NCBI RefSeq assembly: GCF_009455635.1
Contig: NZ_QPER01000001.1
Coordinates: forward strand, 2,170,001-2,234,000
Direction of reading: 5' to 3'
DNA: 64,000 nucleotides
From: Paraburkholderia agricolaris
GTDB lineage: Bacteria > Pseudomonadota > Gammaproteobacteria > Burkholderiales > Burkholderiaceae
The notes under the pieces are model-generated. The model saw nothing but the letters and a program-made list of their open reading frames with translations. It did not search any database and was not told where the DNA came from. Position numbers and translations under genes: made by a program. Positions 16,476 to 24,425 of the stretch are shown here, one piece after another (position 1 is the first letter of the stretch; every line of letters begins with the position of its first letter).

Positions 16476-16547
16476 ATAACGATCGTGATGTCGCGATAGT
16501 TTCATAACGATCGTGATGTCGTCAAGCACAAAATAGCGATCGTTATC
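16476..16547. promoter_or_regulatory. Operator array between tautomerase and TetR genes
   Basis: ATAACGATCGTGATGTCG occurs at 16476-16493 and 16504-16521 (28-bp period), and an inverted relative (core GCGATCGTTATC) at 16536-16547. All share the palindromic core CGATCG flanked by AA/TT. Likely TetR binding sites for autoregulation and control of the tautomerase gene. Confidence 0.72.
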
Positions 16548-16561
16548 TGGAGGCGCACGCA

Positions 16562-17146
16562 ATGGCACATCGGGCAGGCAAGAAGGAAGAAAGCAGGGCG
16601 AGGATTCTGACCAGCGCGGGCCGGGGATTTCGTAGCCGCGGGTTTGGCGGCTCGGGCGTGGACGGCCTGGCGAAGGACGCCGAGGTGACATCCGGTGCGT
16701 TCTACGCACATTTCAAGTCGAAAGCCGCGGCTTTCCGCGAGGCGGTGGTCGTGGGGCTCGAAGACCTGCGGCGAGGTATCGGGCAGACACGCGAGCAAAT
16801 GGGCGGCAACTGGCGCGGCTGGTTCGTCGATTTCTACCTGGGCGAGCGCCGTACCTGCGATCTTGCCGAGAGTTGCGCTCTGCAGAGTCTCTCGAGTGAA
16901 GTGGCCCGCGCCGACGACGAAACCCGGCAGGCCTATGAAACGGAGTTGTGTTCGATTATCGAGGCGATGGCGGCAGGGCTCGAGGGCAAGCCAAAGGCTC
17001 GTCGCGAGGAAGCGACGGCGCTGCTCGCCTTACTGGTGGGTGGGGTAACGCTCGCGCGGGCCGTGAAGGACCCGGCGATCAGCGACGAGATTGCCGCGGC
17101 TGTCCGCAAGGCCGCGCTGGACCTTGGTGTTCAGTCTGCGTCGTGA
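16562..17146 (+). CDS. TetR-family transcriptional regulator
   Basis: The 194-residue protein has the typical N-terminal helix-turn-helix (about residues 12-58: ARILTSAGRGFRSRGFGG, then SGAFYAHFKSKAAAF). The all-helical ligand domain contains two Cys near residues 99-105. It belongs to the TetR subgroup common in Burkholderia beside tautomerases and SDRs. It is divergent from the tautomerase gene, its probable target. The ligand is unknown. Confidence 0.9.
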   Translation: MAHRAGKKEESRARILTSAGRGFRSRGFGGSGVDGLAKDAEVTSGAFYAHFKSKAAAFREAVVVGLEDLRRGIGQTREQMGGNWRGWFVDFYLGERRTCDLAESCALQSLSSEVARADDETRQAYETELCSIIEAMAAGLEGKPKARREEATALLALLVGGVTLARAVKDPAISDEIAAAVRKAALDLGVQSAS

Positions 17147-17168
17147 TGCAAAGGTAGCGGCCATTGGC

Positions 17169-17210
17169 CGTCGACACCCGTTCGGCGCGATTCGCTTCAG
17201 GGTGTCGACG
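17169..17210. terminator. Hairpin between convergent TetR and porin genes
   Basis: An 11-bp perfect stem CGTCGACACCC/GGGTGTCGACG with a 20-nt loop sits between the two stop codons. There is no T-tract on either strand; it may act as a bidirectional, weak or Rho-assisted terminator. Confidence 0.45.
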
Positions 17211-17287
17211 GGTCTTCAATGCATTGTCTGGGTGCGAGAGCGGATCCTTACTGCTCAAACCCGCTCAAACTTGCCCAGACATGGACA

Positions 17288-18454
17288 TCAGAAGCGGTGA
17301 CGCACGCCGACGCGGAATGCCAGCTGGTTGTCCGCGCCCGGACCGGACGGGCCGAAGAAGCTCGTGCTGGAGCCGATCTGTGCCTGTACGTCCTGCGTGC
17401 CATTGCGGCCCGATGCGATCTGGTAGATGCCCAGTCCATACACATCCGTACGCTTGCTCAGTGCGTAGTCGACGCTCAGGTCAGCCTGGTTCCAGTGGCC
17501 TGCCCTGGCGCCGCTCAGATGCATGTACGTGTAGCCCGCACCCGCCGTCAGTGCCGGCGTGAATGCGTACTTTGCGCCTGCTTCGTACGCAGCGAAGGTG
17601 GTCGAGCCGCCCGTGATCGGCGTGAAGTGCGTGTTCGTGTACAACGCCCACATCGTCGCCGCGCCGATCGAGTAACGGCCGCCGACGCCGAACGTGCGCA
17701 GATCGCGGATGGTGCCCGTCGTGACGTTGGCCATCGACGTCGAGGACTGCGTCGTGGTTGCCTGGCTCGGGTAACGGATGTCCGTGTACGCTGCGCCCGC
17801 GGCGAACGGGCCGTTCGCGTAGTTCACGCCGAAGCTGTATGCACGCGACGAACCTGCGACCTGTGCCGTAGCCGGGCCGGTTGCCGGCGCGCCTGCGAAT
17901 GCGCCAGCCTGGTTCGAGAAGCCGTACAACGCGCCGAACGTGAAGCCCGAGAAGTTCGCGCTGCTGAACTTGATCGAGTTGTTGATCCGGCTCGACGTCA
18001 ACTGGTCCACGTCGTTGATGTGGTAAGCGTAGTTACCCGCAACGGTCTGGCCGCCCGTCGAGTAGTTGCCGCCCAGATAATCCGTCGAAAACGAATACTG
18101 GCGACCGAACGTCAGCGAGCCGACGCCGTTCTGCGACAGGCCGACAAACGCCTGACGGCCGAACATCGAATTGCCCTGGCCTGCAGCACCCGTGCCGCTG
18201 TTAAAGCCGTTTTCCAACACGAACAGTGCCTTCAGGCCGCCACCGAGGTCTTCGGTGCCGCGCAGGCCCCAACGGCTGCCCGATGCCACGCCGTCGTCGT
18301 ACTTGACGAGGTTGTCATGGCTCGTGCCGGCACGGGCGTTGTTCACGTAGCTGATACCGGCATCGATCAGGCCATACAGCGTGACGCTGCTTTGTGCATG
18401 AGCGCTGAGCGAGATGCTTCCGAGGACAGCGGTGGCGAGGATAGTCTTCTTCAT
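17288..18454 (-). CDS. Outer-membrane trimeric porin (Burkholderia OmpC-like)
   Basis: The 388-residue precursor has a signal peptide ending at AHA (residue 20), then QSSVTLYGLIDAGISYVNN, the hallmark start of beta-proteobacterial general porins. It has alternating beta strands, PGQGNSMFGRQAFVGL-like loop features and a C-terminal Phe (VGVRHRF) needed for BAM-mediated assembly. ATG 18454 follows AAGGAAAAA. It is a passive channel for small hydrophilic solutes. Upstream lies a strong promoter with 11-bp tandem repeats, and the mRNA would have a leader of about 277 nt. Confidence 0.93.
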   Translation of the reverse strand: MKKTILATAVLGSISLSAHAQSSVTLYGLIDAGISYVNNARAGTSHDNLVKYDDGVASGSRWGLRGTEDLGGGLKALFVLENGFNSGTGAAGQGNSMFGRQAFVGLSQNGVGSLTFGRQYSFSTDYLGGNYSTGGQTVAGNYAYHINDVDQLTSSRINNSIKFSSANFSGFTFGALYGFSNQAGAFAGAPATGPATAQVAGSSRAYSFGVNYANGPFAAGAAYTDIRYPSQATTTQSSTSMANVTTGTIRDLRTFGVGGRYSIGAATMWALYTNTHFTPITGGSTTFAAYEAGAKYAFTPALTAGAGYTYMHLSGARAGHWNQADLSVDYALSKRTDVYGLGIYQIASGRNGTQDVQAQIGSSTSFFGPSGPGADNQLAFRVGVRHRF

Positions 18455-18737
18455 TTTTTCCTTCTTCTTTTAAGGTGTCCATGCCGCGTGTATCCGAGAG
18501 CACGGCGTGGACCCAGGTTGGCAAGCGATGCGGATCGAACGCCCACGACAAAGCCGCGCGAGGCCGCGCAGGAATGAGGTCAATGTCGGGAGGGTGCGAT
18601 CGAACGGGCGCGCAGCGAAAACCTCGTTATGCGAGGTCGTCACCGGCGGGTGACGGAAGCGCCGGAGCATCGGCGAATCCATCCGGCGTGTGGCGTCTTT
18701 GAGTGAAGCGAAACGTCTATCCCGTTGTGTTTGACGG

Positions 18738-18766
18738 AATATATCGAGCCGTCATCTATCCGTAAA
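18738..18766 (-). promoter_or_regulatory. Porin promoter
   Basis: On the minus strand, -35 TTTACG (18761-18766), a 17-bp spacer, and -10 TATATT (18738-18743). The predicted start is near 18731. Confidence 0.68.
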
Positions 18767-18788
18767 CAGTTTCGAAGCAGTTTCAAAG
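18767..18788 (-). promoter_or_regulatory. Tandem 11-bp activator-type repeats abutting the porin -35
   Basis: On the minus strand, CTTTGAAACTG then CTTCGAAACTG, head-to-tail with no gap and directly next to the -35 box. This geometry matches OmpR/PhoB-family binding sites; the regulator is not known. Confidence 0.6.
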
Positions 18789-18821
18789 GAAATTGTCGCC
18801 TTTATGACACATAGCGACCGC

Positions 18822-19796
18822 TCAGAGCAGCACGACACATTTCCCGACGGCCTCGTTGCGTTCCATCAACGCATGGGCGATCGGCACTTCGGAAAGGCCA
18901 AACACATGCGCAGGTTTGCCTCGATACAGGCCGCTCGATTCGAAATCCACGATCTGCTGCATGGGCACGTCCGATAGTGCAAAGTTGGCGGTTCCGAAGT
19001 TAAAGCTGCCGAAAAAGCTCAAATGAACGCCGCTCGGCATCTGGCTGAGCGGATCGAAGTCGGCGAGTGGTGCGAGCCCGCCCAGAAATCCGGCGAGGCA
19101 CACGCGACCGCCACGACGCGTCGCGCGCATTGAGTCGAGAACGGTGCGGTTACCGATGAGGTCGAGCACCGCGTCGACCTTGCCGCCCGGCCAGTCCGGC
19201 GCCGCGCAAAGCTCATCCGCGTTCGTCACGGCATGGGCGGCGCCACGCGAGCGCAGCATGGCTTTTCCCTCCGGCCGACGGCTGCTTGCAATCACTTCCA
19301 CGCCGAGTTGGCAGGCGATATCGATAGCGGCCTGCCCGAGGCTCGACGTGCCACCCCGCACGACGAGCAGCTGCCCGGCCCGGACTTCCAGGTTCCGGTG
19401 AAGGCAGGTCCACGCGACGGCATAGGCTTCCGGCAGCGCGGCGAGATGTTCCCAGTCGAGGCCGCTTTCAACGGGCACGACATTCGTGGCCGGCACGAGC
19501 ACGTATTCTGCGTAACTGCCGTCGATCGTTCGCCCCATTCCGCCCATCAGCGCCACGACCGTCTGACCCTCGCGCAGCGTTCCGGTCGCGTCCAGCACGA
19601 CGGACCCCGCACATTCGATGCCGCTCACTTCCGCGACGCCTCCCCACAGCCCGCGCCGCATATAGAGCTCGGCCCGGTTCAGGCCAAATGCCCGAACGCG
19701 AATCAGGACGCAGCCCGGTTTGACTGCCGGCACCGGTCTGTCGGCAATACCGAGTACTTCGGGACCACCAAACCGTGTTCTTACGATTGCCTTCAT
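18822..19796 (-). CDS. Zinc-independent MDR oxidoreductase (quinone oxidoreductase-like)
   Basis: The 324-residue protein begins MKAIVRTRFGGPEVLGI, typical of medium-chain quinone/alkenal reductases. It has a GroES-like N-terminal half and the NAD(P) fold with GTSSLGQAAIDIA (residue about 150). The catalytic and structural zinc cysteines of alcohol dehydrogenases are missing, as in QOR-type members. ATG 19796 is preceded by GAGGAG. It is divergent from a LysR-type gene across a region with a TCGAAA-N12-TTTCGA dyad. Confidence 0.9.
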   Translation of the reverse strand: MKAIVRTRFGGPEVLGIADRPVPAVKPGCVLIRVRAFGLNRAELYMRRGLWGGVAEVSGIECAGSVVLDATGTLREGQTVVALMGGMGRTIDGSYAEYVLVPATNVVPVESGLDWEHLAALPEAYAVAWTCLHRNLEVRAGQLLVVRGGTSSLGQAAIDIACQLGVEVIASSRRPEGKAMLRSRGAAHAVTNADELCAAPDWPGGKVDAVLDLIGNRTVLDSMRATRRGGRVCLAGFLGGLAPLADFDPLSQMPSGVHLSFFGSFNFGTANFALSDVPMQQIVDFESSGLYRGKPAHVFGLSEVPIAHALMERNEAVGKCVVLL

Positions 19797-19840
19797 GGCG
19801 ATCTCCTCACGTGGAGACTGAATCGTAGGATCGACGTTCA

Positions 19841-19864
19841 TCGAAATAAATTACTATGTTTCGA
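19841..19864. promoter_or_regulatory. LysR-type operator between MDR and LysR genes
   Basis: TCGAAA-N12-TTTCGA, a perfect interrupted dyad in the 92-bp divergent region. It covers an in-frame ATG at 19856, supporting 19889 as the real LysR start. Confidence 0.65.
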
Positions 19865-19888
19865 CAAAGACTGAAGGCCATTTCTACA

Positions 19889-20779
19889 ATGAACGAGCCG
19901 ACGCTACTACAGCTGCAGTGCTTCGACGCATTGGTTGCCGAAGGCAGCTTTGCCGCGGCCGCAGCACGTCTGAACCGGACGCATCCAACCGTCCACGCGG
20001 CCGTAACGGCGCTTGAGGCTCAAGTGGGGATGGTGCTGCTCGACCGGGCGGGGTACCGTGTGTCGCTGACGGCGGAAGGCGCGGCGTATCACGCGCGGGT
20101 GGCGCAGTTTCTTCGCCACTATGAAAATCTGCAGCGAGAAGCGGCCCAACTCTCTGCGGGGCAGGAGGCGGAGTTACGCGTCGTGGTAGGTGACCTGTGT
20201 CCGTTGCCGGAGACGTTGGGCACGCTCAGGCGGTTTTTTGAGGCGAGTAGCGGCACGCGCCTCATTCTGCTATTCGAGGCGATTAGCGGCCCCTGGGAAC
20301 GGCTGAACAAGGGTGACTGCGACTTGATTTTTCATCATCTCGACAAACCGTCGCCTGCAATCGAAACTGTCGAGCTTTTCGAGGTAAAGCTTGTGCCGGT
20401 TGCCGCGCCTGGGTTTCTCAGGCAGGCCCCAGAAGAATCGCTCACGCCTGACGACATGCGGCCCTACGTTCAGTGCATCATTCGCGATACCGGCAGGCAG
20501 CCGTCAGAGGCCAATTACTATCTGATCGAGGGCGCGCCAACCTGCACGGTGCCCGACCAGTTAATGAAGCGCGAGTTGATCGTGCAAGGACTTGCGTGGG
20601 GCCACATGCCCCATCATCTCGTCGCTCGCGATATTGAGGAACGTCGTCTGGTGTCGCTGGAAGGGCGGCACCTGCACGGCGCCACGCTCAAGCACTATGC
20701 AGCGCGGCGCCGCGAGGCGGCGCACGGTCCGGTTGCGCAGCGTCTGTGGAGTCAGTTGCTGGAGCGTGGCGCACGTTGA
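19889..20779 (+). CDS. LysR-type transcriptional regulator
   Basis: The 296-residue protein has an N-terminal HTH (LLQLQCFDALVAEGSFAAAAARLNRTHPTVHAAVTALE) and a type 2 periplasmic-binding-like effector domain from about residue 85. Start 19889 (MNEPTLLQ) is preferred over 19856 because the latter lies inside the operator dyad. Its divergent MDR oxidoreductase neighbour is the likely target. Its stop is 3 bp from the convergent small membrane gene. Confidence 0.9.
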   Translation: MNEPTLLQLQCFDALVAEGSFAAAAARLNRTHPTVHAAVTALEAQVGMVLLDRAGYRVSLTAEGAAYHARVAQFLRHYENLQREAAQLSAGQEAELRVVVGDLCPLPETLGTLRRFFEASSGTRLILLFEAISGPWERLNKGDCDLIFHHLDKPSPAIETVELFEVKLVPVAAPGFLRQAPEESLTPDDMRPYVQCIIRDTGRQPSEANYYLIEGAPTCTVPDQLMKRELIVQGLAWGHMPHHLVARDIEERRLVSLEGRHLHGATLKHYAARRREAAHGPVAQRLWSQLLERGAR

Positions 20780-20782
20780 TCT

Positions 20783-21004
20783 TCACCTGGCTCCCGTCAG
20801 CATCAGAATGTAGGCGATTGTCGATACCACGATGACGCACACGCCAATCAAAACCTTCGTCTGATTGAACTCGACGAGACCAAATACGCAAATTGCGATA
20901 CCGAAAACCGCCATCAAAGTGCCGATGGCCGCAAGCGCTACGCGCACCTTGCTTGCGGTCGTTTCTTCCGGATCTTCATGCGCTTCCAGGTGTTCAGATT
21001 TCAT
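20783..21004 (-). CDS. Small two-helix membrane protein
   Basis: The 73-residue product has an acidic N-terminus (KSEHLEAHEDPEETT) and two hydrophobic helices (ALAAIGTLMAVFGIAICVFGL and VLIGVCVIVVSTIAYILML). ATG 21004 has AAGGA 9 nt upstream; the frame extends 24 codons further without such a signal. I do not recognise the family. Confidence 0.6.
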   Translation of the reverse strand: MKSEHLEAHEDPEETTASKVRVALAAIGTLMAVFGIAICVFGLVEFNQTKVLIGVCVIVVSTIAYILMLTGAR

Positions 21005-21168
21005 GTGGAATCCTTGCGCGACACGAGCGCGCGGCCTCCAGCCAACGATCACCGGCGGGAGAGATTCTTCAGGCAATCTGGCGCCCCATGTGCCGGTAGA
21101 TTCATTGTAGAAAGTCTGGTTTACACATCAATGCGTGGCGTGGACACAAGTGCTTCCGGGCGTTATCC

Positions 21169-21190
21169 GTTATATTCGTAAGGATATAAC
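21169..21190 (+). promoter_or_regulatory. Palindrome immediately upstream of the M24 gene
   Basis: GTTATAT-N8-ATATAAC lies 12 bp before the start codon and contains a TATATT -10-like hexamer, so a bound repressor would block transcription or initiation. No dedicated regulator gene is adjacent. Confidence 0.55.
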
Positions 21191-21202
21191 CGGAGAGCCA
21201 GG

Positions 21203-21880
21203 ATGGAAGCAGCAGCTAAAGAGGCAAAACAGGCAAAACAGGCGGTCGGAAGCAGGTACGTGCTTGAGTCGATGAAATATGCGCAAGGCCGAACCTGGGA
21301 GGTGGTGAACCAGCTTGCGCGGCGGGTCAAACCGGGCATGCTCGAGTCGGAGGCGACGGCCGAATGCAAGAACGTATTGAACGAATTGGGCATGGATCGT
21401 ATCTGGCATCCGGTGCTGGTGCGCTTCGGCGAGAACACGCTAAAGACCTTCAAGCAGCAATCGGAGGGTGATCCGCGGCTCAAGGAAGACGATATTTTCT
21501 TCGTCGACCTGGGCGTGGTTTGGGATCAGCACGAGGGCGACGCGGGCGCGACCTTCGTCGTCGGCCATGATGCGGAGATGAAGGCTTGCGCTGACGCCGC
21601 GAAAACCGTATTCGATGAAGTGGAGCACCATTGGCGCTCGACGCATGCGGGCGGCAAGGCGCTGTATGACTTCGCTGAACAGCGCGCAACGGCGCTCGGC
21701 TGGCGGTTGAATCTGGACATCAAGGGTCACCGTGTCAGTGACTTTCCGCATGCGATCTACAAAGCAGGAAATCTGGGCGATTTCGCGGATTGCCCGGACG
21801 CCGGCCTGTGGATTCTGGAAATCCAGCTTGCCCATCCGACCCGGCCGTTCGGGTCGTTCTATGAAGACTTGCTGATCTGA
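21203..21880 (+). CDS. M24 family metallopeptidase-like protein (creatinase/aminopeptidase P fold)
   Basis: The 225-residue single-domain pita-bread fold retains the five metal-ligand positions: Asp102 (FVDLGVVW), Asp113 (EGDAGATF), His176 (KGHRVSDFPH), Glu206 (ILEIQL) and Glu221 (YEDLL). It lacks the N-terminal domain of creatinase and aminopeptidase P. The ribosome site GGAGAGCC precedes ATG 21203. A probable cytosolic dimetal hydrolase; substrate unknown. Confidence 0.87.
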   Translation: MEAAAKEAKQAKQAVGSRYVLESMKYAQGRTWEVVNQLARRVKPGMLESEATAECKNVLNELGMDRIWHPVLVRFGENTLKTFKQQSEGDPRLKEDDIFFVDLGVVWDQHEGDAGATFVVGHDAEMKACADAAKTVFDEVEHHWRSTHAGGKALYDFAEQRATALGWRLNLDIKGHRVSDFPHAIYKAGNLGDFADCPDAGLWILEIQLAHPTRPFGSFYEDLLI

Positions 21881-21925
21881 TCTCGCGTTGCCGAACGTTA
21901 CGCCGTCGTACGGCTTGACGCTCGC

Positions 21926-23419
21926 TCAGAGCGCAATGCTGGCGACAGCCGGCTTCTCGGCGGTCGGCAACTCGAAACAGAATGCCGAACCCGTTCCCGC
22001 GTGCTCGAGCAGGCGTATCTGGCTGTGATGCAACTGCAGCATGCGCTGCACGATCAGCAGTCCGAGTCCGCCGCCACGATGCGCGCCGCCCGGATTCAGC
22101 GGACGCTCGAACAGCCCCTCGCGCTGCGCCGCCGGAATGCCGGGACCGGTGTCGGTGACGGTGACCGATACCTTGCCGTCCTTGTGCGCGAGATCGACGT
22201 CGATCGATCCACCGGTGGGCGTGTGGCGAATCGCGTTGTCGAGCAGGTTCGTCAGCACGCGCTCGATCATGCCCAGATCGGCGCTGACGGCCGGCAGACG
22301 AGGAGGAAAATCGGCGCGCAACTGGATGTGCCGCGCCTCCGCCGGCAACTCGAATTTCTGGAACACGTCCTGAACCAGATCGACCAGCGAGAATGATTCG
22401 AGCGCGGGCTGCACGTTGCCATGTTCGAGCCGCGCCAGTTCGAATAGCGCCTGCGCGAGCCGTCCGACCTTGACGCTTTGCGCAAGTGCGATCGCCAGAT
22501 AGCGTTTGCGCTCCGTTTCGCCAAGCGTGTCGGCTTTCAGCGACAGCGTCTCGAGGTAGCCGTGCAGCGAGGTCAACGGCGTGCGCAGGTCGTGCGAGAT
22601 ATTGGCGATCAGTTCGCGCCGCTGCTGATCCTGGCGTGTCAGTGCGCGCCACTGATCGCCGATGCGGTTGGCCATCTGCGCAAAAGTGGCTTCGAGTACG
22701 GCGATTTCGTCGCGCCGCCCGGCAGGCGACGAGCGTGGCACCGCCGGCTGCTGGGCGGGTTCGCCATCGGCATCGAAGTGGCGCATGGCGTCGGTCAGGC
22801 GGCGTAGCGGCCGCGTGATCAGACCGAAAGCCGTCAAGCCGGCGAGCAATCCCAGCAGCGCGACCAGCGCCATCGACCAGAGCGTCGTGCGCAGCACCGA
22901 GCTGGCGTCGATGCGCGCGGCGAGCGCGTCGTGTTCTTCGCCGAGCAGGACGACGTAGATGTAGCCGGAAGGCGGCTGCCCATTCGCTTGCAGCGGCGCG
23001 GCGCTAAACACTTTCTTGCCGTCGACGCTGCGCGGATCGTCGCCGAGAATCGGCAACGCGTCCCCGGCGATAAATTGCCGGATCGGCGCGAGATTCACCT
23101 GGGTGCGCTTGACGTGACCCGCGGGGGCGTCGTCGCCCTTGATGCGCCCCTGGTTGTCGAGCAGGTACACCTCGACGCTCGGATTCACTCTCATCAACTG
23201 ACCGAACAGTTGACGCACCGCGTCGGGCCGCAAACCGTTCGCATCCATCAGCGTGGTGCGATGCGCGATATGGTCGGCGAGATCTTTTGACAGGCTCTGC
23301 ACGACCTCCTTCTCATGCAGATCGCTTGAACGGATTTGCAGCCACGCTGACGCACCGCAGCATGCGAGCAGCAGCGCGGAGAAGACGAGCGAGAGCCGCT
23401 GGGTGAGGGTCAGGTTCAC
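21926..23419 (-). CDS. OmpR-type two-component sensor histidine kinase
   Basis: The 497-residue kinase has two membrane helices (about residues 9-27 and 178-200) around a periplasmic sensor of some 150 residues. A HAMP segment (ITRPLRRLTDAM) follows, then HisKA with ISHDLRTPLTSLHGYLE, the N-box NLLDNAIRHTP, G1 DTGPGIP and G2 GGGLGLLIV. It overlaps the upstream response-regulator gene by 4 bp (ATGA type), so the two are made together. The signal is unknown. It resembles CpxA/PrrB-like kinases in layout but no specific ortholog is evident. Confidence 0.92.
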   Translation of the reverse strand: MNLTLTQRLSLVFSALLLACCGASAWLQIRSSDLHEKEVVQSLSKDLADHIAHRTTLMDANGLRPDAVRQLFGQLMRVNPSVEVYLLDNQGRIKGDDAPAGHVKRTQVNLAPIRQFIAGDALPILGDDPRSVDGKKVFSAAPLQANGQPPSGYIYVVLLGEEHDALAARIDASSVLRTTLWSMALVALLGLLAGLTAFGLITRPLRRLTDAMRHFDADGEPAQQPAVPRSSPAGRRDEIAVLEATFAQMANRIGDQWRALTRQDQQRRELIANISHDLRTPLTSLHGYLETLSLKADTLGETERKRYLAIALAQSVKVGRLAQALFELARLEHGNVQPALESFSLVDLVQDVFQKFELPAEARHIQLRADFPPRLPAVSADLGMIERVLTNLLDNAIRHTPTGGSIDVDLAHKDGKVSVTVTDTGPGIPAAQREGLFERPLNPGGAHRGGGLGLLIVQRMLQLHHSQIRLLEHAGTGSAFCFELPTAEKPAVASIAL

Positions 23420-24171
23420 GGCGCATCCTTCGGTGTGCCGGCGGGCGCGGGTCCGTCACCTGGCGTGCCCGGCATAGCCAGCTTGTAGCCACGCCCCCAG
23501 ACGGTGAGGATGCGCTCGGGCTGGGCAGGATCGGTCTCGATCTTCGCGCGCAACCGGTTGATGTGGGTGTTGACGGTATGTTCGTAGCCCTCGTGCCGGT
23601 AGCCCCATACGGCATTGAGCAGGTCCATGCGCGAGAACACTTTGCCAGGATGCTGCGCGAAGAAATACAGCAGGTCGAATTCACGCGGCGTCAGTTCGAT
23701 GGGCTTGCCGTCGACCGTTGCCTCGCGCGTCAGCGGATCGATCGTCAGGCCGGCGAGCTGCAAGCTGCCCGCGTCGATGCGCGAATCTTTCGCCAGCGCT
23801 TCGACGCGCCGCAGCAAAGCCTTGACGCGCGCAACCAGTTCCAGCACGGAGAACGGCTTGGCGAGGTAGTCGTCGGCGCCGAGTTCGAGGCCGAGGATCC
23901 GGTGCACTTCGCTCGAACGTGCGCTGGTGATGATGATCGGCGTATAGCGTGTCATCGCGCGGGCCCGCCGGCAGATTTCCAGGCCGTCGACGCCGGGCAG
24001 CATCAGATCGAGAATCAGTGCGTCCCAACCGCCTTGTTCCAGCAGGCGCAGCCCTTCGTTGCCGTCGGCGCTGTGCACGACCTCGTAACGCTCGTCGCGC
24101 AGATGAAGGCTCAGCACGTTGGCGATGTCGACGTCGTCTTCAACGATCAGGATGCGCTTTGCTTGGTCCAT
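23416..24171 (-). CDS. OmpR/PhoB-family response regulator
   Basis: The 251-residue regulator has a receiver domain with EDD at residues 11-13, a phospho-Asp in LILDLMLPGVDG, Thr/Ser in IIITSAR and Lys in YLAKPFS. It ends in a winged-helix domain (LTPREFDLLYFFAQHPGKVFSR, HINRLRAKIE, VWGRGYKL). ATG 24171 is chosen because the upstream extension is Arg/Pro-rich shadow sequence. It is first in a pair with the sensor kinase and divergent from the DipZ-like gene, which is therefore a candidate target. Confidence 0.92.
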   Translation of the reverse strand: MDQAKRILIVEDDVDIANVLSLHLRDERYEVVHSADGNEGLRLLEQGGWDALILDLMLPGVDGLEICRRARAMTRYTPIIITSARSSEVHRILGLELGADDYLAKPFSVLELVARVKALLRRVEALAKDSRIDAGSLQLAGLTIDPLTREATVDGKPIELTPREFDLLYFFAQHPGKVFSRMDLLNAVWGYRHEGYEHTVNTHINRLRAKIETDPAQPERILTVWGRGYKLAMPGTPGDGPAPAGTPKDAP

Positions 24172-24425
24172 GGATGGCTTTAGCCGCGGGCGAGGGCGGG
24201 GTTCAGAACGGTGGAGGAAAGGGCGCCCGCAACAAGCGGGCCGTTGCGTCATTGTGCAAAATTTCCGGACGGCGAGTTATCACATTTAATTTAACTTTTC
24301 GTGAGGACTTCGACACCGCCGGCGCCCTAGGATGTGGGCACTTTCCGCTGATTCGTAACGCACCCGAAACCCGTGCGTATCAGCGTGCCCACCCTGACCG
24401 ACTGACAACCACGCCCGGAACCGAC

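Larger units (their letters stand above)
18455..18821 (-). other. Porin leader and promoter region, no gene
   Basis: These 367 bp hold the long 5' leader of the porin mRNA, its promoter and a pair of 11-bp direct repeats. No coding sequence is supported. Confidence 0.65.
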
